Origin: RGIG4097 sp045613765
GTDB lineage: Bacteria; Bacillota; Clostridia; Christensenellales; CAG-917
Length of the DNA stretch: 64,000 nt
Reading direction: 5' to 3'
Assembly: GCA_045613765.1 (NCBI GenBank)
Contig: JAZLBO010000011.1
Coordinates: forward strand, 32,395-96,394
The translations under genes were made by a program, and so were the position numbers. The stretch's first letter is position 1; each line of letters starts with the position of its first letter. The notes beneath the pieces are model-generated. The model had not been told where the DNA came from. It worked only from the letters and a program-made list of their open reading frames with translations, and ran no database searches. Below, piece by piece: positions 50,550 to 59,592 of the stretch.

Positions 50550-50617
50550 AACAACTCAAATCTAATAGCAATTTCAATGGCATCACTTCGGTGGTGTCAT
50601 TGTGGTAAGGAGCAAAA

Positions 50618-50992
50618 ATGACAAATATATTGGCATCCATAACCAATCTAATGGCAATCTCATTTAACTTTTCAACAGATTCATTGAGTAGTGAACCAAT
50701 ATTCGCTGTTGCATCTGTGATTCTCTCTCTTATATCCATTGCAGTGCCTATACTTATCATTGTTGGAATACGCAAAAAAGGTGGCACAAGACGTACTGAA
50801 ATATATAGAGATAATGTGGATTTAAGTTCAGATGATGGAGAAGATTCAAACGTAATTTTTGAAGACAACAGTGCCGTAAACACAAACGCCACAAGACCCC
50901 AACCCAAAAAGCAATATTGTAGATATTGTGGAGAAGAATTGTCAGAAAATGCCAAATTCTGTGAAAACTGTGGCGCACACGTTATGGAATAA
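50618..50992 (+). CDS. Zinc-ribbon membrane protein, array member 4 (reversed layout)
   Basis: 124 residues with the order inverted: one hydrophobic segment first (about 25-45, AVASVILSLISIAVPILIIVG), an acidic linker, and one zinc ribbon at the C-terminus (CRYCG, CENCG). It is therefore not a simple duplicate of members 1-3. AAGGAG precedes the ATG. Confidence 0.8.
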   Translation: MTNILASITNLMAISFNFSTDSLSSEPIFAVASVILSLISIAVPILIIVGIRKKGGTRRTEIYRDNVDLSSDDGEDSNVIFEDNSAVNTNATRPQPKKQYCRYCGEELSENAKFCENCGAHVME

Positions 50993-51009
50993 AAGCAATT
51001 CAATTAAAC

Positions 51010-51042
51010 AAAAAAAGACTGCGTTTTCGCAGTCTTTTTTCT
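51010..51042. terminator. Bidirectional terminator
   Basis: GACTGCG (51017-51023) pairs with CGCAGTC (51028-51034) around TTTT; A and T runs on the flanks serve both the zinc-ribbon array and the convergent ylxY-like gene. Confidence 0.88.
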
Positions 51043-51096
51043 ATACTTTGAGTGTCTAACGTAGCAATTAATTTCAACCAAAGTTGCATAATATTT

Positions 51097-51828
51097 TCAA
51101 ACAATGACATTGCTTACAACGTCAATTACAAGGTTTTGGCTCTTGATATACTCAATGATTTTGGGCAGAGCAGAAAGTGTTTCTTTGGTGGGGTGCATAA
51201 GCACAAGATCCCCGGCTTTTATGTTTTTCACGGCTCGAGAATATATCAAGTCAACGTCGTGATCTCGCCAGTCTATAGTGTCTCTTGTCCACATTATAAC
51301 CTTATAACCAAGATGGTCGCAGGCAGAGAACATATTTTCTCCAACACTCCCAGATGGTGGCGCAAAAAGTTTTGAGTTCTTGTAATGGTCAAAGCCCTTT
51401 AAGTGTGCGTCCAAAAGTCTTTCTGTCAGCAGTATTTCATCAATGTTTTTCTGGTAAGAAAGTGCCTTGTGGTCACGGTGTAAATATCCGTGATTTCCAA
51501 TTTCCATACCCATATTGTATAGGCTCAAAAGTGCAGTTCCATTTCGTTCCACCCATTTGCCACCAACAAAGAAAGTGACACGAAAACCGTGTTCAACCAT
51601 CAATTCTGCAATTTTAAGTGCCGTTTCGGTATTTTCATAGACGTTGAACATAAGTGCCACTCGTCCGGAATTAGTGTCCCCTTGATATATGGCAGAGGTT
51701 TCACTGACAGTGGGCGTAGGGGTTGTGACGGCATAGATTGTCACACCAAAAGTTGCAATCAAAGTCAGTGTGATGACAATGTTTGAAATGATATGGATTT
51801 TTTTCATTTTGTTGATGTTTGATTTCAT
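51097..51828 (-). CDS. YlxY-like polysaccharide deacetylase family protein (sporulation type)
   Basis: The 243 residues have an N-terminal membrane anchor (about 13-32) and a NodB fold: RVALMFNVYENTET, RVTFFVGGKWV, GNHGYLHRDH with the HxxxH zinc histidines, MWTRDTIDWRD and VLMHPTKETL. The first catalytic motif, normally TFDDGP, reads MFNVYE, so the two aspartates are absent. B. subtilis YlxY also lies next to pnp and the M16 peptidase MlpA, so orthology is likely. It is possibly inactive as a deacetylase. Start uncertain; no good ribosome-binding site. Confidence 0.82.
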   Translation of the reverse strand: MKSNINKMKKIHIISNIVITLTLIATFGVTIYAVTTPTPTVSETSAIYQGDTNSGRVALMFNVYENTETALKIAELMVEHGFRVTFFVGGKWVERNGTALLSLYNMGMEIGNHGYLHRDHKALSYQKNIDEILLTERLLDAHLKGFDHYKNSKLFAPPSGSVGENMFSACDHLGYKVIMWTRDTIDWRDHDVDLIYSRAVKNIKAGDLVLMHPTKETLSALPKIIEYIKSQNLVIDVVSNVIV

Positions 51829-51841
51829 ATTTTAAAATATG

Positions 51842-51870
51842 TTGGATAAATCTTTTATATGTGCTATAAT
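51842..51870 (+). promoter_or_regulatory. Promoter of the M16 peptidase gene
   Basis: TTGGAT (51842-51847), 17 bases, TATAAT (51865-51870). Confidence 0.65.
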
Positions 51871-51923
51871 GTTGACAATATGGTTTACGCCCCATTTTTT
51901 TGGGCATACTGAAAGGAATATAT

Positions 51924-53177
51924 ATGAGAAAAATTGTAACATTTGACAGTGGACTTAAGATGGTGCTTGTGCCCAACAATGCAGTGCGCAGTGTGTCAAT
52001 CGGCATATTTGTAAATGCAGGCACAGAGTACGAAACTGAAAGGGAAGCAGGCATTTCCCACTTTATTGAGCATATGGTGTTCAAGGGCACTACAACACGT
52101 AGTGCATTTGACATTGCCAACGAAACTGACAGTATCGGTGCAGTGCTCAATGCATACACGTCAAAGTCACACACTTGTTTCTACACAACGTCACTTGACA
52201 CCCACATGGAAAAGTGTTTTGACGTGTTGACAGATATGTATCTCAACCCCAAGTTTGACCCTACTGACCTTGAAAACGAAAGGAAAGTGGTCTATGAAGA
52301 AATCAACGAGTGCGAAGATTTGCCCGACGACGTCTGCCTTGAAATGCTCCTTGGAGAAAGGTTTGACGGACACCCCTTGGGCGCGCCGATTTTGGGCTAT
52401 AAATCCACCCTTGAAAAACTTGAAAACAAGGATCTTTTTGACTATATGTCAAGAAGATATACCCCTTCAAACACCGTAGTTGCATTTGCAGGAAATATCA
52501 AGGAAGAAGACTGCAGAGCACTTGTAGAAAAATATCTTGAAAGCAAAGTGAAAAAAGTGCATTCCACAATAGAGCACAAGGCACACGAAACAAAGGCGTC
52601 ATACGTTTCAAAGAAGAAAAAGATATCTCAATCTCACATTGCAATGGCTTTCCCCGCCTTTGAATACGGTGATGATAGAGCATATCTTGTCAACTTGATG
52701 TCATCAGTCTTTGCAAGTGAAATGTCAAGCCGTCTTTTCCAAAGTGTCCGTGAAAAACTTGGGCTTTGCTATACAATCTCCGGCTCATCATCAATCTATG
52801 AAAAGAACGGTGCGTATATTATATATACGGCAACAAGCCCCGAAAATACAGAAAAGGCAATTTCTGCAATCAAAAAGGAAATTGATCTTCTTATTGAAAA
52901 GGGCATAACTGAAGAAGAATTGAAAAAAGGCAAGGAACAGTTGAAGACGTCACTTGTCTTGGGACAAGAAAGCACGTCTGCAATGATGAAGGCATACGGA
53001 AGACGTGCTTGTGTCATGGGTGACCTATTTGACACGGATAGAATACTGGAAATCATAGATTCTGCCACAACCGAAAGCATACTTGAAGTTGTCCGTCAAA
53101 TCTTTGATTATAGCCGTGTGACCCTTGCAATCGTGTCAGGCAATCCCCCCAAGAACGCCCTTGACCTTTTGAAATAA
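51924..53177 (+). CDS. M16-family zinc peptidase (MlpA/YmxG-like)
   Basis: A 417-residue insulinase-fold peptidase. The inverted zinc motif HFIEH begins at about residue 49, with the distal glutamate in EEINECEDLPDD about 77 residues on. Two M16 halves follow, as in the processing-peptidase class; the second half lacks HxxEH, as is normal. AAAGGA precedes ATG 51924. Its site next to ylxY and pnp matches the B. subtilis mlpA locus. Terminator at 53211. Confidence 0.9.
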   Translation: MRKIVTFDSGLKMVLVPNNAVRSVSIGIFVNAGTEYETEREAGISHFIEHMVFKGTTTRSAFDIANETDSIGAVLNAYTSKSHTCFYTTSLDTHMEKCFDVLTDMYLNPKFDPTDLENERKVVYEEINECEDLPDDVCLEMLLGERFDGHPLGAPILGYKSTLEKLENKDLFDYMSRRYTPSNTVVAFAGNIKEEDCRALVEKYLESKVKKVHSTIEHKAHETKASYVSKKKKISQSHIAMAFPAFEYGDDRAYLVNLMSSVFASEMSSRLFQSVREKLGLCYTISGSSSIYEKNGAYIIYTATSPENTEKAISAIKKEIDLLIEKGITEEELKKGKEQLKTSLVLGQESTSAMMKAYGRRACVMGDLFDTDRILEIIDSATTESILEVVRQIFDYSRVTLAIVSGNPPKNALDLLK

Positions 53178-53210
53178 TACAAGCAAAATTCGGCAAAATA
53201 TACCCGAAAA

Positions 53211-53240
53211 AGAAAAGCACCTATTTAGGTGCTTTTAATT
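53211..53240 (+). terminator. Terminator after the M16 peptidase gene
   Basis: AAAAGCACCT (53213-53222) pairs with AGGTGCTTTT (53227-53236) around ATTT, followed by AATTTTTTT. Confidence 0.85.
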
Positions 53241-53275
53241 TTTTTCAAAAAAGTGGTAATAATTGAAAATTATTC

Positions 53276-53304
53276 TTGAAATTGTCACTTTGATGTGCTA
53301 TAAT
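53276..53304 (+). promoter_or_regulatory. Promoter of the ftsK operon
   Basis: TTGAAA (53276-53281), 17 bases, TATAAT (53299-53304). Confidence 0.72.
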
Positions 53305-53333
53305 TTTTTAGATAATAAATCTAAGGCGAAACT

Positions 53334-56300
53334 ATGCAAACAAACACACGACATTTAAGAGCGAATACAGGTTATAAAATTGGACTCGGGATTTTCATAA
53401 TCCTCTTGTCCGTCTTTTGTTTTATATGCGATCTCGGAGCATTTGGCGAAGTTGGTAGAGCAGTGTCCAATGTCACCATCGGCTTCTTTGGTCTTGCAGA
53501 TTACGGCTACTGTATTGTAGGCGTAATTGTTGGTTTTGCACTTATTTTCAATTTCCGTCTTAGAATCCGTCTTTCAAAACTCGCATTTTTTGCAGTGCTC
53601 TTTGCTCTTGCACTGCTTGCCCTTCAAATTTGGACATCAAGTTCACACATTATCGGCAACTCATACGAGCAATATCTCTTGTCCTGTTATCACAACACAA
53701 ATACGGCAGGTGGCATGCTCTATGGCATCACAGCCTATCCCTTGATGAAAGCCGTCACAACAGTGTGGGCACTTGCAATCACTTGCGTCGTCTTCTTTGT
53801 GGTGGCATTTGTCGGTTTCTTCCCCTACATCAAAAAGAACGTCATTTACGTTGTCAAAGACAGACGCGTTGAAGATGAAAAGCCTGCAAAACAACGTAAG
53901 TCAATTTTTGCACGCAAAGAAAAGAATCAAAAGCAATACCAACCCGAAACAGGCAACCAAGTCTATCTTCAAGAGCAAGATGAAGATTGGGTGCAAGACA
54001 CAGGCAAATTTAATCCTTTGTACCCCAACCAAACTGGCGCAATAGAAGATGAAGAAATAAGCCGTGTTCCCGACAGATATTCATCAAAAGGACTTGCAAG
54101 AGATATTCTCTTTGGCAGAGGGGATTCATACGGCGATAGTCTTGAAAGATTCAACACCATCAAAAATCCCGAAAACGCTTTCTCACGCCCGGGTGCATCA
54201 TATAGCGCATCAAGACGTATGGAATTGCGCACTCGCCTTGGCATTGATGAAACATCTATGACCGAGTCATATATCGTGCCAAGAGAAGAAGTGAAACCTG
54301 TCCAAGAAACAAAGGCTGAAACCACTGAAAAACTTGATCTTAATGAACTTCGTGATTCATCAAAGAAGAACGAGGGTGGCACACTTGGATATTCATCATT
54401 TGAAGCACTCAAGCAAGACCAAATCCGTCTGTTTGGCGAGAGAGCAATGGAAGAAAAGGAAGTCAAGCCTCAATTCCAAGCAGTGGCATACGACACCCAA
54501 CAAACTGCAGAACCTATCAAGGGGGAAGTGGAAAAACTTGAAGTCATCCGTCCCACAAAGATTGTTGGCAAGCCCGAAATCCCCAAAGCACGCCAAGGAG
54601 ATAAACCCAGTACTATGGCAGGCATTCAAGGGGAAATTGTCCGTGCAATCACAGGGGAAGAAAAGGCAGAACAATCTGTCTATAAAGAAGAAGTTGAAGC
54701 AGACGCATACGAAGGCACAGTCCTTCCTGCCGAATACGTTGCTCCTGCAGAGTCCAGACTTGTATATCAAGCACCCGTTGACCCAGCCGAAGAAGAAAGA
54801 GCAAGAAAGACAAGTCAATCCTTTATGGAAAAGCGCAACGAAATGGTTGAAACACCTGCACCTACCCCCGAAAAGCAAGTGGAACAACCCGTTCAATCTC
54901 AAGCCCCTGCAAAAGTCAATCTTGATGCAGTGCCCACTGCAGAACCCGATTGGAGAAAAATATTCTCTGAACAATCAGGCAGAGCAACCCTTGACACAAG
55001 ACCTGCAACTGAACAAAACCAAAACGTCATTGGCGTAGGTGCACCAGACAAACCTTTGGATAGTGACGGCACAGTGTATCAAACGTCTTTCCTTGCAAAG
55101 CAACAAGCAGACGCCATTGCAAAGGCAAGAAAGGAAGCACCTGCACTTTCAAGAGCAGAACGTGCCGAAATTGAAATAGAAAAAGAAAGACAAAAAGCAG
55201 TGCGCAAGGTGTCTGTCACAAGAGAGCCATCAATCAAGGCTATGGAAAAGAAAGTGGAAAAGATGGAAAACATTGACACTTCCAAGGAAAGAGTGACACA
55301 AGTGACCATAGATCAATCCATCTATCAAGCCACACCCAAGCGTCCTTATATCGCACCTCCTATGAGCCTTTTGAAGCCCCAAGAGGCTGCCGTTGACCAA
55401 AACGAAGATTACGAATCAAAGAAAGAAGCAATCATTGAAGGATTGGCATTTTTCGGCATAGGTGCACAAGTGACCAACATTGAAGTTGGCCCAACTTTCT
55501 CACTTTATACCCTTTCAGTGCAAATGCCCAAGGGCAAGTCAGTCACAACACTCACTTCTTACGAAAATGACCTTGCAATGCGCATGGAAGAAGAAAGTGT
55601 CCGTATTCTTGCACCTATCCCCGGCAAAAACGCTGTTGGTATTGAAGTGCCCAACAAGAAAAAGAGAATGGTGCGCTTGAGTGAAATCCTCAACTCACCT
55701 GAATTTAACCAAGCCAAATCACCCACCACGTTTGCAATGGGTGTTGACCTTTACAACCACGTCCACGTAAGTGATATCAAAGATTTGCCCCACATGCTCG
55801 TTGCAGGTGCAACAGGCGCAGGCAAGAGCGTGTGCATAAACACACTTCTCATCAGTTTGCTCTACAAAGCAAGCCCCGAAGATTTGCGTATTATCCTTGT
55901 TGACCCCAAACGTGTTGAAATGTCAAGTTATGCAGGACTTCCTCATCTTATGCTTGATGAAATCGTCTGCGACGTTGACAAGGCAATCCGTGCGCTCAAC
56001 TGGGCAATCACTGAAATGAACAGACGTATTATGTTCCTTGAGGCCAATAGGTTTAGAAACATTGACGACTACAACGAAGACTGCGCAAAGTCAGGCAACG
56101 AAAAGATGCCTCGTATTCTCATTGTCGTTGATGAACTTGCAGACCTTATGTCCCTTGGCAAGAGAGCAGTTGAAGATGCAATCAACCGTCTTGCAAGACT
56201 TGCTCGTGCAGTTGGCATCCACCTTATCCTTGCAACACAACGTCCTTCAGTTGACGTCATCAGTGGTACAATCAAAAACAACTTGCCCACACGTACTGCA

Positions 56301-56825
56301 TTTAGAGTCACGTCAGGCTTTGACAGTAGAACAGTCCTTGACTCATTTGGTGCAGAAAAACTTCTTGGCAATGGCGACTTGCTCTTTATGACTGCCAAGA
56401 CACCTTTGCCTGTACGTATGCAAGGCTCATACGTTTCAAACAGTGAAGTTGAAGCAATTGTCAACTTCATCAAGGAAAACAACGATAGTTCTTACGATCC
56501 TACCGTCAAGGAACAAATCTTCAAAGATCCTCAAGAAGAAACACAAAATCAATCTTCTGGTGGCAGAGATGACAAGCGCAAGAAGAAGGGATTGCCTCCC
56601 GAATTTTTTGAAGCACTTGAAATCGGTATGGAAGAAGGCATTTCAATCTCATACCTTCAAAGAAAACTCTCTCTTGGTTTCCAAAAGGCAGCAAGAATGT
56701 TTGACACTATGAAAGACATGGGCTTGCTCGTTCCTGATGAAAAGGATACAAAGAAGTCAAGGGTCAACCTTACAAGAGATGAGTATGAAGAACTTGTCCG
56801 TGCAAATGAAGAAGGAGAAGAATAA
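53334..56825 (+). CDS. ftsK: DNA translocase FtsK/SpoIIIE with long linker
   Basis: Pumps chromosomal DNA at the division or sporulation septum. Three or four membrane helices (up to about 165) lead into an unusually long, charged, Glu/Lys/Pro-rich linker (about 165-690). The motor has GATGAGKS at about 824, ILIVVDELADLMSLG (Walker B), DFLNR-like LPTRTAFRV and VGSGTIKNNLPT-type segments, and a gamma winged helix (GISISYLQRKLSLGFQKAARMFD) that reads skewed motifs. 1163 residues compared with about 790 in B. subtilis SpoIIIE. Only one FtsK/SpoIIIE gene is in the window, so both roles may be served. Confidence 0.94.
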   Translation: MQTNTRHLRANTGYKIGLGIFIILLSVFCFICDLGAFGEVGRAVSNVTIGFFGLADYGYCIVGVIVGFALIFNFRLRIRLSKLAFFAVLFALALLALQIWTSSSHIIGNSYEQYLLSCYHNTNTAGGMLYGITAYPLMKAVTTVWALAITCVVFFVVAFVGFFPYIKKNVIYVVKDRRVEDEKPAKQRKSIFARKEKNQKQYQPETGNQVYLQEQDEDWVQDTGKFNPLYPNQTGAIEDEEISRVPDRYSSKGLARDILFGRGDSYGDSLERFNTIKNPENAFSRPGASYSASRRMELRTRLGIDETSMTESYIVPREEVKPVQETKAETTEKLDLNELRDSSKKNEGGTLGYSSFEALKQDQIRLFGERAMEEKEVKPQFQAVAYDTQQTAEPIKGEVEKLEVIRPTKIVGKPEIPKARQGDKPSTMAGIQGEIVRAITGEEKAEQSVYKEEVEADAYEGTVLPAEYVAPAESRLVYQAPVDPAEEERARKTSQSFMEKRNEMVETPAPTPEKQVEQPVQSQAPAKVNLDAVPTAEPDWRKIFSEQSGRATLDTRPATEQNQNVIGVGAPDKPLDSDGTVYQTSFLAKQQADAIAKARKEAPALSRAERAEIEIEKERQKAVRKVSVTREPSIKAMEKKVEKMENIDTSKERVTQVTIDQSIYQATPKRPYIAPPMSLLKPQEAAVDQNEDYESKKEAIIEGLAFFGIGAQVTNIEVGPTFSLYTLSVQMPKGKSVTTLTSYENDLAMRMEEESVRILAPIPGKNAVGIEVPNKKKRMVRLSEILNSPEFNQAKSPTTFAMGVDLYNHVHVSDIKDLPHMLVAGATGAGKSVCINTLLISLLYKASPEDLRIILVDPKRVEMSSYAGLPHLMLDEIVCDVDKAIRALNWAITEMNRRIMFLEANRFRNIDDYNEDCAKSGNEKMPRILIVVDELADLMSLGKRAVEDAINRLARLARAVGIHLILATQRPSVDVISGTIKNNLPTRTAFRVTSGFDSRTVLDSFGAEKLLGNGDLLFMTAKTPLPVRMQGSYVSNSEVEAIVNFIKENNDSSYDPTVKEQIFKDPQEETQNQSSGGRDDKRKKKGLPPEFFEALEIGMEEGISISYLQRKLSLGFQKAARMFDTMKDMGLLVPDEKDTKKSRVNLTRDEYEELVRANEEGEE

Positions 56826-58129
56826 TGAAAATAGGCGCAATCTCTCTCGGCTGTGACAAAAACAGAGTTGACACCGAAAAGATGCTCTCTCGCCTTGTTG
56901 GTGCAGGGCATACGTTGGTTGGCACAGAAGACGATGCAGACATTATTATCGTCAACACATGCGCATTTACTGATGATGCCAAAAACGAGGCAATAGACGA
57001 GATTTTGTCAGCAGTAGAGCACAAACGCAAACATAAAAAGAAAAAGATTATAGTCACAGGTTGCTTGCCCCAAAGATATATGGACACACTTGAAAAGGAA
57101 TTCCCTCAAGTTGACGCATTTTTGGGTGTAGCCGACTATGACGGGATCTGTGACACAGTGGAAAAGATCTCAAAGGGCGACAAAATCTATAACTCGGCCT
57201 GTGGAGATGCTTTCTATGGTGGCAGAGTACTTACAACACCTTATCACTACGCATACCTGAAGATCGCAGATGGTTGCAACAACCATTGTACATACTGCGC
57301 AATTCCGTCAATAAGGGGCAAATATCGCTCTGAAAAGATGGAAGATCTTCTTGAAGAAGCCAAACTTCTTGAAAAGGAAGGAGTCAAGGAACTTATCCTT
57401 GTTGCACAAGATGTGACAAGATATGGCATAGACTTTGACGGCAAATCACACCTCCACGAACTCGTTGACAAGTTGAGCGCAATGGACTTTGATCTTATCC
57501 GTCTTTTGTACCTTGAACCCGAGGCAATAGATGATGAAATCATTGAAATGATAGTGTCCAATCCCAAAGTGGCAAAGTATGCAGACGTGCCTTTGCAACA
57601 TATAGACAACGCCACGTTGAAACTTATGGGCAGAAGATGTGACGAGCCTACAACCCGTGCGCTCATCAAAAAAATGAGAGAGAAGGGTATTGTGCTTCGC
57701 AGTTCATTTATTTGTGGATTCCCCGGAGAAACCGAGGAGGCACACGAAAAACTCGTTGAGTTCATCAAGGAAGGCAACATTGACTATGCAGGTTTCTTTG
57801 CCTATTCAAGAGAAGAAGGTACGGCGGCGGATAGGCTTCAAAACCACCTTGAAGAAGAAATTAAAGTTGAAAGAGCAAATAGGCTGAAAGATATCCAAAC
57901 GGAAGTGATGAACAAGCGCAATAGCGCACTTCTTGGCAAAACAATCAAAGTCCTTTTTGACGAAATTGATTACGACAAACAAATGTTTTTGGGCAGGGCA
58001 GAATTCCAAGCACCTGACATTGACAACGTAGTATATTTTACAGCAGACAAGGAAGTCCACGTCGGCGAGTTCTATGATGTAGAAATCACTGGCGCAGACG
58101 GAATTGATCTCGTGGGGAAAGCATTATGA
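56825..58129 (+). CDS. rimO: Ribosomal protein S12 methylthiotransferase RimO
   Basis: A radical SAM enzyme adding a methylthio group to an aspartate of S12. The N-terminal UPF0004 domain starts MKIGAISLGCDKNRVDTEKM (C10), with further cysteines in NTCAF and VTGCLPQRY; the SAM cluster is CNNHCTYCAIPSIRG, and a TRAM domain ends the 434 residues. The D-K-N-R-V-D string separates RimO from MiaB. ATG overlaps the ftsK stop (TAATG), AGGAG ahead. Confidence 0.95.
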   Translation: MKIGAISLGCDKNRVDTEKMLSRLVGAGHTLVGTEDDADIIIVNTCAFTDDAKNEAIDEILSAVEHKRKHKKKKIIVTGCLPQRYMDTLEKEFPQVDAFLGVADYDGICDTVEKISKGDKIYNSACGDAFYGGRVLTTPYHYAYLKIADGCNNHCTYCAIPSIRGKYRSEKMEDLLEEAKLLEKEGVKELILVAQDVTRYGIDFDGKSHLHELVDKLSAMDFDLIRLLYLEPEAIDDEIIEMIVSNPKVAKYADVPLQHIDNATLKLMGRRCDEPTTRALIKKMREKGIVLRSSFICGFPGETEEAHEKLVEFIKEGNIDYAGFFAYSREEGTAADRLQNHLEEEIKVERANRLKDIQTEVMNKRNSALLGKTIKVLFDEIDYDKQMFLGRAEFQAPDIDNVVYFTADKEVHVGEFYDVEITGADGIDLVGKAL

Positions 58130-58797
58130 AAATTACATTAGCAACAAAAATCACAATCGCAAGAATCTTCCTTATCATACCCACAGTTATACTTTTCGTA
58201 TTGGGTATGGTATTCCAAACAGATGCACTACTTTATCCCTTGTTTATGGCACTTTCAAGTGTGCTTTTTGTGGTGCTCTGTGCAACAGACGTCCTTGACG
58301 GACATATCGCAAGAAAGACAGGCACAGTGACAGATCTTGGCAAATTCCTTGATCCTATCGCAGACAAAGTTGTTGTCATCATCATGCTCCTTCTTGTCAT
58401 CTGCCACGGCAAAGGACTTTATACCTTTGACGGAAATGACTTGGTTGTCACACTTATCGGTGGCGTCGTTATTGCAAGAGAACTCATCATTGGTGCATTT
58501 AGATGTATCGCAGCAGGCAAAGGACTTGTCCTTGCAGCAGACATCTATGGCAAAGTCAAGACAACACTTCTTGACGTTGCACTTGCAATTATGATCGTTG
58601 GTGGCACACACCTTTTCGTTGCATGGATCGGCTCAATCTTCTTCTATGCAGGTGGCATTATGGCAGTTGTGTCAGGTGTCAACTACGTTGTGAAAAACAA
58701 GCACGTCCTTCTTGACAAACAACCTGAAGACAATGTTGAAGTCAAGGAAGAAGTTGTGGTTGAAACAGCAGAAGTGGAAGAAACAACAGAAGCATAA
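58126..58797 (+). CDS. pgsA: CDP-diacylglycerol-glycerol-3-phosphate 3-phosphatidyltransferase
   Basis: Makes phosphatidylglycerol phosphate, the first step to phosphatidylglycerol. The CDP-alcohol motif D-G-x2-A-R-x8-G-x3-D-x3-D is seen as TDVLDGHIARKTG with DLGKFLDPIADK. Four or more membrane helices. At 223 residues it has a Glu/Val-rich C-terminal extension of about 30. Overlaps rimO by 4 bases. The rimO-pgsA-cinA-recA order is conserved in Firmicutes. Confidence 0.95.
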   Translation: MKITLATKITIARIFLIIPTVILFVLGMVFQTDALLYPLFMALSSVLFVVLCATDVLDGHIARKTGTVTDLGKFLDPIADKVVVIIMLLLVICHGKGLYTFDGNDLVVTLIGGVVIARELIIGAFRCIAAGKGLVLAADIYGKVKTTLLDVALAIMIVGGTHLFVAWIGSIFFYAGGIMAVVSGVNYVVKNKHVLLDKQPEDNVEVKEEVVVETAEVEETTEA

Positions 58798-58859
58798 AAC
58801 AATCAAAAAATAATCAAATTGATTTACGAGTAAATCAAAAATATAGGCAGAGTAGGGCT

Positions 58860-59555
58860 ATGATACAAGAAGTCGTCAAAATTTGTGGTCTTGACAAAGA
58901 CACCATCCGTCTAAAACTCAGTCAGTTTCTTGGCATGGGGGTAACTTTTGACGTGGAAGAAAATTGCCTTGATGCAAAGATTACAATGACTTCTGCAGGC
59001 TCAAGAGAAAGTTTTGAGCAAGTCAAGTCCTACGTCTATAACACCTTCAATGAGCAAGTTTATGCAACGGACGATATTTCTTTGCACGTCCTTGCCACAA
59101 CACTGTTGAAACGCAACAAAAAAGTTCTTTCAGTGGCAGAAAGTTTGACTGGGGGCGAAATCTGTTCTCGATTGACTTCAGTGCCCGGTGTCAGTGAAAA
59201 CTTCTATGAAGGCATAGTATGTTACAACCGTCACTCAAAGATGGACAGACTTGGCATACCAAGGGCATTTATTGGGGAGTACGGCACAGTATCAAGAGAA
59301 ACGGCTCATGCAATGGTCAGTGGACTTCTCAACTCAAAAGTTGACATTGGTCTTGCAACAACAGGGCTTGCAGGTCCCACTGGGGACGAAGGAAAGCCCG
59401 TAGGGCTTGTTTATATCGCAGTTGGTGGTGGCGAGTTTATAACCACCTTTGAAAAAAGACTTTCGGGCGACCGAAATCAAGTTAGGGAAGCAACGGCAAA
59501 CTTGGCATTATTCTACCTCGTAAGATACTTACGTGGGGACATTTTGCTCTTGTAA
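58860..59555 (+). CDS. CinA C-terminal domain protein (PncC-type nicotinamide-nucleotide amidase)
   Basis: The 231 residues have a KH-like middle domain (about 1-75) and the CinA_C amidase domain with SVAESLTGGEICSRLTSVPG, GIVCYNRHSK, ATTGLAGPTGDEGKPVG and GDRNQVREATANLALF. Full CinA (about 415) carries an N-terminal MoCF domain, absent here. PncC domains deamidate nicotinamide mononucleotide for NAD salvage. It lies just ahead of recA, the classical cinA-recA site. Ribosome-binding site is weak. Confidence 0.87.
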   Translation: MIQEVVKICGLDKDTIRLKLSQFLGMGVTFDVEENCLDAKITMTSAGSRESFEQVKSYVYNTFNEQVYATDDISLHVLATTLLKRNKKVLSVAESLTGGEICSRLTSVPGVSENFYEGIVCYNRHSKMDRLGIPRAFIGEYGTVSRETAHAMVSGLLNSKVDIGLATTGLAGPTGDEGKPVGLVYIAVGGGEFITTFEKRLSGDRNQVREATANLALFYLVRYLRGDILLL

Positions 59556-59592
59556 GTCGGTGACCAATATAGATTTTATAAGGAGAAAACAA

